From GYS-P2D sp964414425 (lineage in GTDB: Bacteria; Bacteroidota; Bacteroidia; Chitinophagales; Saprospiraceae), in the NCBI GenBank assembly GCA_964414425.1, contig CAYPWL010000025.1:1-55029 (forward strand): a DNA stretch of 55,029 nucleotides. Direction: 5' to 3'. This document shows positions 19,101 to 26,130 of the stretch, piece after piece. The translations under genes were made by a program, and so were the position numbers. Numbering within the stretch: position 1 is the stretch's first letter; the number at the start of each line of letters is the position of its first letter. Under the pieces are notes generated by a model that was not told the origin of the DNA, did no database searches, and saw nothing but the letters and a program-made list of their open reading frames with translations.

Positions 19101-19613
19101 TACGTAGTGACTGGCCGTACCATCGGTGTTGTCTTTACAGGGGTTGGTATTATTTCTCTTGCCGGTATCGTGGTCAATAACGCCATCGTACTTATCGATT
19201 ATATCAACCTCCTCGTCCAACGAAAGAGAGAAAGTATAGGTGTTAACTCTATCCTTGATCTCACGAGTGATGATGTCAAGCAAGCGATAGTCAGCGGAGG
19301 TTCTACTAGATTGAGACCAGTTCTCCTGACGGCCATAACAACTGTACTAGGACTTATCCCATTGGCCATTGGCTTTAACATCAATTTCTTTACGATCATA
19401 AGTGATTTAGATCCGCAATATTATCTCGGCGGAGACACCACCGCCCTATGGGGATCTCTGGCGTGGACGGTAATCTATGGGCTCGTATTTTCTACATTTT
19501 TGACTTTGGTGATCGTCCCTGCGATGTATTTCTTAGCGTATAAACTTAAATACAAGACGGAGGGTTATTTCTATTTTAAGAAAAGTAAACCACTAGCGAT
19601 TGAGCAGAGATAA
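16158..19613 (+). CDS. RND family efflux transporter, permease subunit (HAE1-like)
   Basis: About 1151 residues. The longest frame begins at a TTG (16143), but the ATG at 16158 is preceded by AAGG at good spacing and is preferred. Typical RND layout: first helix about 18-36, large periplasmic loop with porter domains, helices 2-6 around 345-480 with GLILALGLLVDNAIVVVENV, then the second half with the same layout and AGIVVNNAIVLIDYIN. The intramembrane acidic pair that is Asp-Asp in AcrB reads Asp-Asn here (about residues 410-411). Proton-driven export of drugs, bile-like compounds or lipids; the sequence does not fix the substrate. Last core gene of the TetR-tolC-adaptor-pump operon and overlaps pdxH by 14 bp. 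Confidence 0.93.
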   Translation: MNTEQIKEKLRNFGLTDLAVDNGTSIFILAFMILIFGLRSYSAMPKESYPEASLPTIFINTPYFGNSAADIESLIARPLEKELNTISGIKNLNSTSIQDFSVILVEFDADEDQDAALSKVKDAVDKAKGELPNDLDQEPDIKEIIFSEFPIMTVNVSGNYGMDELRTIAEDVQDKIESLKSVNKVDLKGALDREVKINVDLIKMQALQVSFNDIEAAIANENLSLSAGELIANDFRRSIRILGEFKDVSEIQNIIVKSENQRPIYLKDFGSVEYGFEERTSYARSNSLPVISLDVIKRRGGNVIDIAETVKQLVEDEKQNLPSDVNLAIFNDQSQATKESVATLENSIISGVILVVLVLLFFLGLRNALFVGISIPLSMLMGILFLDITGTSLNMVVLFGLILALGLLVDNAIVVVENVYRYMQQGYSGWKAAKYGAGEVALPIMASTATTLAAFIPLALWPGIMGQFMVYLPITLIAVLSSSLFVALVINPVFASRLMQVDQGSLDNSQWRRKTRNVLIGVLIMIVIAIAGHFTGIMWVRNLFGIIAIVSVINHFLFRPSAVWLQGKGLPFLERQYDRFIQTVLRGPGPYITFLGSIGLFIGSIFLFTKFMPDVEYFPVGEPIYANVFVDLPLGSDIEATNEIVKKVEEDVKTAIEPYQEIVEEVLTQIGEETSDPNSPPEPGLTPHKARITVSFVSYQDRDGMSSAEAMEAIRDGIEEVPGVNFVIDQNSDGPPVGLPINLEVIGENLDELSEVSQNIVDHINRNKIAGIEGLKRDVRLAKPELEVSIDREAARRFNLSTVQIALALRTSVYGKEVSKYKVGEDEYPIMLRLNEDYRYDVNALMNQKITFRNQSNGRIAQVPISSVVNYKYTTSYNAIKRKDQKRVITIYSNVLQGYNANAIVTDVKDLMSDYDLPPGISIEFTGEQEQQAEDSEFLMGAFILALFTIFIILVAQFNSIYSPFIIILSIVFSTIGVFLGYVVTGRTIGVVFTGVGIISLAGIVVNNAIVLIDYINLLVQRKRESIGVNSILDLTSDDVKQAIVSGGSTRLRPVLLTAITTVLGLIPLAIGFNINFFTIISDLDPQYYLGGDTTALWGSLAWTVIYGLVFSTFLTLVIVPAMYFLAYKLKYKTEGYFYFKKSKPLAIEQR

Positions 19614-20253
19614 TGATCAGATCAGATCCCTTCGGATATCATATGAGCAGGGTTATCTACTTGAAACAGAAGTAAATGCAAATCCGCAAGAGCAATTTAA
19701 ATCTTGGTTTGACTATGCTCTGGATCAAGATGTCTTCGAAGCTAATGCTATGACCTTGGCAACCTGTGGATCAGATGGTCAACCCGCTGCAAGAACGGTT
19801 CTACTCAAGGAAATCACTGACCAAGGATATATATTTTATACCAACTACGACAGCCAAAAAGGTCTCGACATAGCTCATAATAATAAGGTATCACTTTTAT
19901 TTTTTTGGAAAGAACTGGAGCGCCAAGTCAGAATACAAGGTATCGCAAGTAGGATCAGTCGAACGCATTCGGAGCAATACTTCCATTCTCGTCCTAAAGG
20001 CAGTCAGATCGGCGCTTGGACCAGTCCACAAAGTCAACATATCACTCGTGAAGAACTGGATCAACAGGCAAGTTCTATCCAATCTAAATATGCCGAGGAT
20101 AAGCAAATTCCCCTGCCTCCATTTTGGGGAGGATACTGCGTAAGTCCCACGTCTTATGAGTTCTGGCAGGGAAGAAAAAATCGCCTGCATGATAGAATAG
20201 TTTATAGTCCTATCGGAGATTCTAAATGGCAAATCGAGCGGATAGCGCCCTGA
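19600..20253 (+). CDS. pdxH: Pyridoxamine/pyridoxine 5'-phosphate oxidase
   Basis: 217 residues, the normal length. It makes pyridoxal 5'-phosphate from PNP or PMP with FMN and oxygen. Conserved blocks: NPQEQFKSWFDYAL, EANAMTLATCGSDGQPAART, VLLKEITDQGYIFYTNYDSQ (FMN phosphate site), VSLLFFWKELERQVRIQG, SRPKGSQIGAWTSPQS, PLPPFWGGYCVSPTSYEFWQ and GRKNRLHDR. The C-terminal W-x-I-E-R-I-A-P ending is that of PdxH. Only a TTG start is available in frame with the right N-terminus, and it overlaps the RND pump gene by 14 bp, so pdxH is translated from the efflux message. The link to efflux is probably only co-transcription. Confidence 0.93.
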   Translation: MSRDNDQIRSLRISYEQGYLLETEVNANPQEQFKSWFDYALDQDVFEANAMTLATCGSDGQPAARTVLLKEITDQGYIFYTNYDSQKGLDIAHNNKVSLLFFWKELERQVRIQGIASRISRTHSEQYFHSRPKGSQIGAWTSPQSQHITREELDQQASSIQSKYAEDKQIPLPPFWGGYCVSPTSYEFWQGRKNRLHDRIVYSPIGDSKWQIERIAP

Positions 20254-20297
20254 ATAAATAGATTTTTACGAGTTCAGCATGTAGTTGTCCTTATGTT

Positions 20298-20323
20298 GCG
20301 TAAATTGGTGAACCAATTTACGC
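20298..20323 (+). promoter_or_regulatory. Perfect 11-bp hairpin directly before the PL6 lyase start codon
   Basis: GCGTAAATTGG (20298-20308), loop TGAA, then CCAATTTACGC (20313-20323), with the ATG only 4 bp further on. There is no T-tract, so it is not a standard terminator for pdxH. It would cover the ribosome-binding region if formed in RNA, or act as a 26-bp dyad operator in DNA. Confidence 0.6.
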
Positions 20324-20327
20324 TGTT

Positions 20328-22013
20328 ATGAAATTTTACTACGCAGTTTTCTTTTTTATACTCTCCTTTCAATTGACAGGGCAAGAGACCTTTTTTGTCA
20401 ATTCTCAAGGGTCTTTTGATAGCGCTCTTAATAGTGCTACCGCTGGAGATACCATCTATTGGGAAAATGGTGAGTATGACGATATCGTCATGGACGTCGA
20501 AAAAGATGGATTGTATATAGCAGCCAGAGAACTGGGAAGAACAGTCTTTGCAGGAGAGTCATACGCTCGTCTTGATGGAGATGATATGGTCTTCAGAGGA
20601 TTTCAATATGTGGGGGTAGATATCAGCAGAATTGATATTGTTGAGATCAGAGGAAGCAATATCCTATTTGAGCAAGTCAACTTCAGAGCTAATACCAGTT
20701 ACAAGTATCTCCGTATCCGAGAAGAGAGTCAGTTCGTGACTGTACAGTTTTGCAATTTCGAACGTCGACTTAACCTTGATGATCAAAATATCTTATCAGT
20801 ACTCGTTGACGACAACCAGCCTGGTTTTCACAAGATACAGTGGTGCTCATTTAAGAATATAGATGGTCGAGGCGATGACTTCGGTATAGAACCAATCCGT
20901 ATTGGTGTAAGTACGCAGGCTGACTTCAACAGTCGCACATTAGTAGAATTCTGCTACTTCACTAATTGTGATGGAGATGGCGAGTTAATCTCCAGTAAGG
21001 CAAGTCAGAATGTTTATCGATATAACACCTTTGAGGATAATCCTGAGGCAGAGCTCGTGCTGCGCCATGGCTCTGAGAATGTAGTCTACGCTAACTTTTT
21101 CTTAGATGGCAAAGGTGGAGTACGTGTTAGAGAGGGACAACACCACTATATCTATAACAACTACTTCTATCAGATGGACGATCGTCCCTTATTTATCCAA
21201 AATGAGGACTCAGATCCATTAGACGATATCAATATCGCTTTTAATGTAATCATCGATAGTAGAGAAGTTGACTTAGGTGGCAATGGAGGACCTAATCCTC
21301 CGACCAATGTCACATTCGCTAACAACATATTCTTTGATCCACAGAGAGACTTATTCGAGGATCCTACTGGGATGGAGACATGGGTCAATAACATTTCATT
21401 CGGACGACTCGGCATGTCTACCGTTGAGGGCATAACAGAGGCAGACCCATTGCTCACAGCTAATGATGCTGGATTTTTTGCCATCGCCGAAGGCAGTCCA
21501 GCAATAGATGGCGCTGTGAGTGGATTTAAGCCCATTCCTCAATTCGAAGGTATGGATCCTGTAGATTCTAATGTTGATCTCGATCTCTTAATCAACGACC
21601 GGCCTACCGCCATTGGTGATAAAGATCTCGGACCTAATGAGTTCCCACATGATACTCCCATCCAACCTATGGCTACAGAGGAGAATACTGGACCTCACTA
21701 TAACACGTCAGAGGTCACCTCTACTAATGAGCAGCTACTGACAGCTGTCAATGTGGAGGTGTTCCCTAATCCAACAAGTGATATGATCTCTCTTAGTATG
21801 ACAATAGAGGAGTCAGTAGATCTTGATATAACGCTTATCGATCTACAAGGTAGAATCGTGCAGACGCTCTATCAAGAAGCCAATTTTTCAGGAGAGCTTA
21901 CCTTGTCTAAATCTCTGTCTGACTTGCCAGATGGTACATACATTACCAGAGTATCTGGCTCCGAAAACGGAGTGCTGAAGATGGAAGAGAATATACCAGT
22001 TGTGAAACTGTAA
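20328..22013 (+). CDS. Secreted polysaccharide lyase family 6 (alginate or chondroitin lyase) with T9SS sorting domain
   Basis: 561 residues. Signal peptide (MKFYYAVFFFILSFQLTG), then a parallel beta-helix of the chondroitinase-B/PL6 type from about residue 22 to 390. The catalytic pair of PL6 is recognisable: Lys in LISSKASQN (about K224) and Arg in VLRHGSENV (about R246), 22 residues apart, close to the 21 between Lys250 and Arg271 of chondroitinase B; the first strand-loop has GDTIYWENGEY. The last 85 residues, starting EVFPNPTSD and containing DLQGRIV and LSDLPDGTYI, form a type A T9SS C-terminal sorting signal. It should be secreted or surface-bound and cut alginate or related uronate glycans. 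No SusCD pair is nearby. Confidence 0.9.
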   Translation: MKFYYAVFFFILSFQLTGQETFFVNSQGSFDSALNSATAGDTIYWENGEYDDIVMDVEKDGLYIAARELGRTVFAGESYARLDGDDMVFRGFQYVGVDISRIDIVEIRGSNILFEQVNFRANTSYKYLRIREESQFVTVQFCNFERRLNLDDQNILSVLVDDNQPGFHKIQWCSFKNIDGRGDDFGIEPIRIGVSTQADFNSRTLVEFCYFTNCDGDGELISSKASQNVYRYNTFEDNPEAELVLRHGSENVVYANFFLDGKGGVRVREGQHHYIYNNYFYQMDDRPLFIQNEDSDPLDDINIAFNVIIDSREVDLGGNGGPNPPTNVTFANNIFFDPQRDLFEDPTGMETWVNNISFGRLGMSTVEGITEADPLLTANDAGFFAIAEGSPAIDGAVSGFKPIPQFEGMDPVDSNVDLDLLINDRPTAIGDKDLGPNEFPHDTPIQPMATEENTGPHYNTSEVTSTNEQLLTAVNVEVFPNPTSDMISLSMTIEESVDLDITLIDLQGRIVQTLYQEANFSGELTLSKSLSDLPDGTYITRVSGSENGVLKMEENIPVVKL

Positions 22014-22042
22014 GGACACAGCTATAGATCATAGTTTAAGTC

Positions 22043-22059
22043 GCTGATTAATAATCAGC
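22043..22059 (+). other. Short hairpin after the PL6 gene
   Basis: GCTGATT, loop AAT, AATCAGC, 30 bp after the lyase stop. There is no following T-tract, so it may stabilise or end the message only weakly. The 201-bp gap up to the histidine kinase also holds CCTATA-CGCT-TATAGG (22141-22156) and nothing else clear. Confidence 0.3.
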
Positions 22060-22214
22060 CTTACCGTAAGTAGCTTTCTTCATTCTTTGTCTTATAGCTT
22101 TTCTATCTATATCATAGGAGAGCAGTATCTACGTAATTTACCTATACGCTTATAGGCTATTCAACCGATGATTAATAGGGATTTATTGATCACTTTTGAG
22201 GTTAAATCATCATT

Positions 22215-23432
22215 TTGATTAAACCCGTCATCCCTGCAAATGAAAAAGAACGCCTCGAGGCGCTTTACTCCTATGAGCTATTAGATGACGAGAACAAAAA
22301 AGAGTTTGACGAGATTGCTCGTTTAGCCGCATCAATCAGTGAGACACCGATATCCTTGATCACCTTAGTGGATTCTTCTATCCAATGGCACAAGGGCAAG
22401 TATGGTGAAATTGGTTCATTTATCGATCGCGACAATTCGTTTTGTGCACATGCGATCAATGACTCCGATAATAATCTGATCGTACCGGATGCTAAACTGG
22501 ATCCAAGATTTTCGCTCAATCCACTGGTTAATGGCGAACCGCATATCACTTTTTACGCTGGCATACCACTTACAAGTCCTGATGGTTTCCCATTAGGTGC
22601 CCTGTGCGTCATCGATACGGTACCACGTGAGCTCAACCAGTCTCAGATCAATGCCCTGACAACCCTTTCGAAGCAGGTAATTCGCTTGTTTGAGCTACAT
22701 AAGACCATCAGAGAAATGCGAGCTAAAGAAGAGATTCTTGAGTTAAACATTAAAAGCCTTGAGGAGTACACGGCATTCATTGCTCATGATCTCCGTAATC
22801 CATTTAGAAACATAGAACTCATCACTGAAGTCCTAATCAAAAGAAACAGTGAGGTGATCGATCAAGAGAGCCTGAACTACCTCAGAGATATCATCAAGGA
22901 ATCAGCCGAGTCCAGGACATTCATTAATGACCTGCTGAAATACTCCAAATCTATCTACTCCATCAACAAGGATTCTGAAATGGTAGAACTCCAAGAGCTC
23001 TTCGACCGAATACTCCAAAAATTAATGCCCCCTGATCGATTTACCATCGAGATACCCGAAGATCTGCCTCAGATATTCTATCCTCGATTAGCCTTGTATC
23101 ATGTGTTCAGAAATCTCATGGAAAACGCATTCAAGTACAATGTGAAACCTAATCCTGTTGTGAGCGTAGCATATACGGAAACCGATGACGATCATGTTAT
23201 CAGTATCAGCGACAACGGTATCGGTATCAAGGAAGATTTACATGAGATCATCTTTAAGTTATTTTCGGGGAACTTGGTCAGCGACGGGAAGTTTATCAAA
23301 AGCATTGGCGTTGGCCTTGCAATTGTAAGTAAACTGGTCTCATTAATGAATGGTACGGTCCGAGTAGCACCAGCCAAGAAAGGATCCACATTCATAGTAA
23401 CATTACCTAAGATTATAGACACCAATGATTAG
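22215..23432 (+). CDS. GAF-domain sensor histidine kinase (soluble)
   Basis: 405 residues, no transmembrane segment, so cytoplasmic. An N-terminal GAF domain (about 20-165) is seen from FDEIARLAASISETPISLIT through NSFCAHAI, ITFYAGIPLTSPDG and GALCVID. A short coiled coil (about 160-185) leads to the HisKA domain with the phospho-acceptor AFIAHDLRNPFRNIE (His191), and an HATPase domain with N box NLMENAFKYN, G1 ISDNGIGI and G2 SIGVGLAIVSKL. The start is a TTG; no ATG is available in the needed place. It overlaps the response regulator gene by 8 bp and the two form a two-component system. Signal unknown. Confidence 0.9.
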   Translation: MIKPVIPANEKERLEALYSYELLDDENKKEFDEIARLAASISETPISLITLVDSSIQWHKGKYGEIGSFIDRDNSFCAHAINDSDNNLIVPDAKLDPRFSLNPLVNGEPHITFYAGIPLTSPDGFPLGALCVIDTVPRELNQSQINALTTLSKQVIRLFELHKTIREMRAKEEILELNIKSLEEYTAFIAHDLRNPFRNIELITEVLIKRNSEVIDQESLNYLRDIIKESAESRTFINDLLKYSKSIYSINKDSEMVELQELFDRILQKLMPPDRFTIEIPEDLPQIFYPRLALYHVFRNLMENAFKYNVKPNPVVSVAYTETDDDHVISISDNGIGIKEDLHEIIFKLFSGNLVSDGKFIKSIGVGLAIVSKLVSLMNGTVRVAPAKKGSTFIVTLPKIIDTND

Positions 23433-24069
23433 TGTAGGAATAGTCGATGACCACAAGATGTTTAGAGATGGTGTTAGTGCTATCGTAAACACAAGCGATT
23501 TTGCCCAAGTTATCTGGGAAGCAAGTAATAGCCAAGAGGCGTTTACACAGCTCGAGCGAGCAGTACCCCAGGTGATACTGATGGATATTTCTATCGGATT
23601 TGAGAGTGGCGTTACACTTTCTAAGTCAGTTTTGGATAAATATCCAGATGTCAAAATCATAGGGCTCACCATGCACCACGAAGAGTCATTTGTCATACAA
23701 ATGCTCGAACTGGGAGCCGCTGGATTCTTACTGAAGGACGCTGGATCAGATAAGATGGTTGAAGCCATTCAAAAAGTCGCTGAGGGTGAAACCTACTATG
23801 GCAGCCATGTCTCACAGATCCTACTTAAGCATATCACTAAAGGTACTCGTGCTAAGGTCAAGCCGGACAAGCAACCACTAACCAAAAGAGAAACTGAAAT
23901 CTTGACACTCATTGCTCAGGAATACTCTAATCCAGAAATCGCCAAAGAGCTCTTCATAAGCATTCGCACTGTTGATACCCATAGGCGCAACCTCCTCGAG
24001 AAACTGCAGGTACGCAATACCGCCGGCTTAGTCAAGCACGCAATCAAGGCTGGATTATTCGAGCTCTAA
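23425..24069 (+). CDS. NarL/FixJ (LuxR-type) response regulator
   Basis: 214 residues. Receiver domain with acidic pair VDDHKMFRDGV (Asp8-Asp9), phospho-acceptor Asp54 in VILMDISIG, Thr in IGLTMHHE and Lys in FLLKDAG. A linker leads to a C-terminal LuxR helix-turn-helix (about 150-210) with LTKRETEILTLIAQEYSNPE and IAKELFISIRTVDTHRRNLL. The residues after the phospho-Asp are SIGFESGV instead of the common MPxMDG, but the functional residues are intact. Overlaps the kinase gene by 8 bp, so they are co-translated. Targets unknown; the adjacent PL6 and IPTL genes are candidates by position only. Confidence 0.92.
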   Translation: MISVGIVDDHKMFRDGVSAIVNTSDFAQVIWEASNSQEAFTQLERAVPQVILMDISIGFESGVTLSKSVLDKYPDVKIIGLTMHHEESFVIQMLELGAAGFLLKDAGSDKMVEAIQKVAEGETYYGSHVSQILLKHITKGTRAKVKPDKQPLTKRETEILTLIAQEYSNPEIAKELFISIRTVDTHRRNLLEKLQVRNTAGLVKHAIKAGLFEL

Positions 24070-24299
24070 GTGATTTACCTACTACTCTACGTGTTATGCT
24101 GATTTTTTAAAATAGGCTTTTCAGCTTATGGTTTAGGGTACAACTGATCTCATCTTTATGTGACTAAAGGATTAAACCTTTATCATTTTAAACGATCATA
24201 ATAACCAGAAATAAAATGTTTGCATTTGAGATAAAATCTGAACAATTTCATAGAACTCAGAAGATATTTGAAACGTTAACAGAACATAAATCACTTGCA

Positions 24300-24755
24300 A
24301 TGAATCGATACTTTACCATCTCTCTTTGCTCGTTATTGATGACAAGCGTGTTCACAAGTCTGTCAGCACAGGTTTCTACAAGCCATAAAGTCTTTATTAA
24401 TGGAGATTTCAGCATACTCCCTAACATCGATACTCCCGAACCCATATTGGAGGTAGGTGACACTTTCGAATACGAAGGTGAGCTGTACGATGTCGTAAGA
24501 ATCCGTCAAGTTGTATGGCCACCATGTTGGATCTACGGCCTCAGTAATGAGTCTACAGAGGTAATTGTAGAAGAGGTATTTGATAATAATACTGGATTTA
24601 TAGATTTAACCAGGCCAGGGGCTCCGCAACCCATACCAACTTTAGGTACTTGGAGTTTGATTATCATGTCAATCTTATTGACTATAATCAGTACGGTCTA
24701 CATACGACAACAGAGATTATCAACTACCAAACTGTCGGCACAAAGAGTTATCTAA
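24300..24755 (+). CDS. Small exported protein with IPTL-CTERM sorting signal
   Basis: 151 residues from the ATG at 24300; the frame is open for 28 more codons upstream, but this ATG gives the signal peptide MNRYFTISLCSLLMTSVFTS ending Ala-Gln. The middle (about 25-115) is short, beta-rich and has Cys-Trp near PPCWIYGLS. The C-terminus is the tripartite IPTL-CTERM tail: QPIPTLGTWSLIIM, a hydrophobic helix, then basic residues (IRQQRL). In other bacteria such tails are processed by a sortase-like membrane enzyme. No such enzyme gene is in the window. Function of the body is unknown. Confidence 0.72.
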   Translation: MNRYFTISLCSLLMTSVFTSLSAQVSTSHKVFINGDFSILPNIDTPEPILEVGDTFEYEGELYDVVRIRQVVWPPCWIYGLSNESTEVIVEEVFDNNTGFIDLTRPGAPQPIPTLGTWSLIIMSILLTIISTVYIRQQRLSTTKLSAQRVI

Positions 24756-24833
24756 ATCTAAGGAGTAATACTTTTAGTTGTGTGATATACTGAGCACGAT
24801 CAGTTCTAACTCAGCAAACCTTAGATCAAAATA

Positions 24834-24869
24834 AATCAGGCTCTTCAATGTGAATTGAGGAGCCTGATT
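24834..24869. terminator. Hairpin terminator between the IPTL gene and the porin gene
   Basis: A 16-bp stem (AATCAGGCTCTTCAAT / ATTGAGGAGCCTGATT, one G-T pair) with loop GTGA lies after both convergent genes: 39 bp past the porin stop on the minus strand and 79 bp past the IPTL stop on the plus strand. It probably serves both directions. Confidence 0.75.
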
Positions 24870-24908
24870 CTTTTCCATCGGTTATGGAAACATTTTCAAT
24901 TGCCTTCC

Positions 24909-25928
24909 TTAGAAACCGTAAACTGCTGCCACTAAGAATGAGCTTAGTGATCCACTCGTGCCTCCATCAAAAACATCACTATCTGTAGAGTCAATTCTAA
25001 ATTCTGGGATAATCGTTAAGTTATCTACAGTGTATTGAGCAGAGATCGTAAAGGCTACAATACTCTCATCTGGAATACCATATGTCAATCCAGCCTCATC
25101 ATTAAAGAACTCTATTCTACCACCAATCTTGAATGCATCAGATGTAGCAACTTGTACATATCCTGCTACACCAGAAAAAGCATCCTGAGCAGTCGTTGCG
25201 TTAAGACCTAAGTAAATCGCATCTGTGATGTCGATACCACCTGTAAAGTCCAACTGGAAGAATCCATCAGTGAACAATGCATTAAGCCATGCACCTCCAT
25301 TGTCAAACTCATATCCTAACTGTGCTCCACCAAAATAGTCAGCATCTTCTTCAAGACCGAACTGACCAGCTACTGGTTGGAAATCCGTGAAGTCCGTGCT
25401 ATTAAATACGCCGAGCATCAATGAAAATCCTCCATCAAATGAGAAATCTGCTTTTAAGCCAGTATGGCTAAAAGGACCATATGAAAACATATACGAGGTG
25501 CTATAATTAAAATTACCCGTAGGAGAGATGACCTCATATCCTAAGAAGGTGTTGAAGTTACCCAATGTCAATGTTACGTTGTCAGAAACGTTGAGGTAGG
25601 CGTACAACTGGTTTACAATATTTGAACTTCCCTCAGAAAGAAAAACTGCATCAGCACCTCTCGGTCCGAATACTAAGTCTCCGACAAATCCCGCTTTCTT
25701 ACCTTCGTGAGCGGCAACGAGGTTCACCATACCTAATGCAAATCCATTGAGATTAGCGAATGAGGTTGCCGGTGCCTCGCTATTACTCCTAAAGTATGCG
25801 TCGACAGAACCACTTAAGCTCACAGGAGGAATCTTGAACATTTCCTCTTTTACCATTTCCTCAGTTTCCTGAGCGAACAATCCAAATGCCATAAAGACAA
25901 CTATAAATGCAATAAATGACCTTTTCAT
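24909..25928 (-). CDS. Outer-membrane beta-barrel porin (BBP2-like)
   Basis: 339 residues, signal peptide MKRSFIAFIVVFMAFGLFAQ, mature part starting ETEEMVKEEMFKIPPVSLSG. Amphipathic beta-strands with many Gly, Phe and Tyr, ending SSFLVAAVYGF with terminal Phe, as in outer-membrane barrels. The blocks VDAYFRSN, NFNTFLGYEVISPTGNFNYS and SYMFSYGPFSHTGLKADF are typical of the BBP2 porins found next to ammonium transporters in Bacteroidota. It lies 3' of glnK-amtB on the same strand but is separated by 200 bp with terminators, so it likely has its own promoter. Probably lets small nitrogen compounds through; this is context only. Confidence 0.8.
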   Translation of the reverse strand: MKRSFIAFIVVFMAFGLFAQETEEMVKEEMFKIPPVSLSGSVDAYFRSNSEAPATSFANLNGFALGMVNLVAAHEGKKAGFVGDLVFGPRGADAVFLSEGSSNIVNQLYAYLNVSDNVTLTLGNFNTFLGYEVISPTGNFNYSTSYMFSYGPFSHTGLKADFSFDGGFSLMLGVFNSTDFTDFQPVAGQFGLEEDADYFGGAQLGYEFDNGGAWLNALFTDGFFQLDFTGGIDITDAIYLGLNATTAQDAFSGVAGYVQVATSDAFKIGGRIEFFNDEAGLTYGIPDESIVAFTISAQYTVDNLTIIPEFRIDSTDSDVFDGGTSGSLSSFLVAAVYGF

Positions 25929-25994
25929 TATTATGAATTTTAAATTTTGATAAACTTGTAGAATGATATTATGCCGAGATAATTCGGACTTAAT

Positions 25995-26024
25995 TTTGTG
26001 AAATAGACTTAAATCTTAATTTTG
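25995..26024 (+). promoter_or_regulatory. Plus-strand promoter with no protein gene downstream
   Basis: TTTG (25995-25998), 18 bp, then TAATTTTG (26017-26024), a match to both boxes of the Bacteroidota promoter. Transcription would start near 26030 and point at the 3' end of amtB, where a terminator follows after about 90 nt. Confidence 0.5.
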
Positions 26025-26044
26025 TGATAAGTCGTATGAAAAAA

Positions 26045-26058
26045 GAGTCGAAAGACTC
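26045..26058 (-). terminator. Small hairpin with T-tract on the minus strand
   Basis: On the minus strand GAGTC-TTTC-GACTC is followed at once by six T residues (complement of 26039-26044). It could be a second terminator after amtB or an attenuator ahead of the porin gene. On the plus strand the same hairpin has a GAAA loop. Confidence 0.45.
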
Positions 26059-26086
26059 AAATATTTGTTTTGATAAACTTACTTGT

Positions 26087-26122
26087 AAAAGCTCCTCAAC
26101 TTCAGATTGAGGAGCTTTTTTT
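26087..26122. terminator. Strong bidirectional terminator downstream of amtB
   Basis: A 13-bp perfect stem AAAAGCTCCTCAA / TTGAGGAGCTTTT with loop CTTCAGA, followed by T residues on the plus strand (26116-26122) and by TTTT on the minus strand. It ends amtB on the minus strand 12 bp after its stop and would end the candidate small RNA on the plus strand. Confidence 0.85.
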
Positions 26123-26130
26123 ATGCTCTA

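Larger units (their letters stand above)
25945..26080. repeat. Two nested pairs of 13-bp direct repeats before the porin gene
   Basis: TTTTGATAAACTT occurs at 25945-25957 and again at 26068-26080. CTTAATTTTGTGA occurs at 25989-26001 and 26015-26027, a period of 26 bp. All four copies lie in the 200-bp gap between porin and amtB. Read on the plus strand, the inner pair provides the elements of a promoter. Confidence 0.7.
26030..26122 (+). ncRNA. Candidate small RNA of about 93 nt
   Basis: Bounded by a good promoter (25995-26024) and a strong hairpin plus seven T residues (26087-26122). Inside, a hairpin GAGTC-GAAA-GACTC (26045-26058) is followed by a U/A-rich single-stranded stretch, then the terminator stem. 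It has no ORF. It would be antisense to the leader of the porin gene and could base-pair with it. The start site is estimated from box position. Confidence 0.4.
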
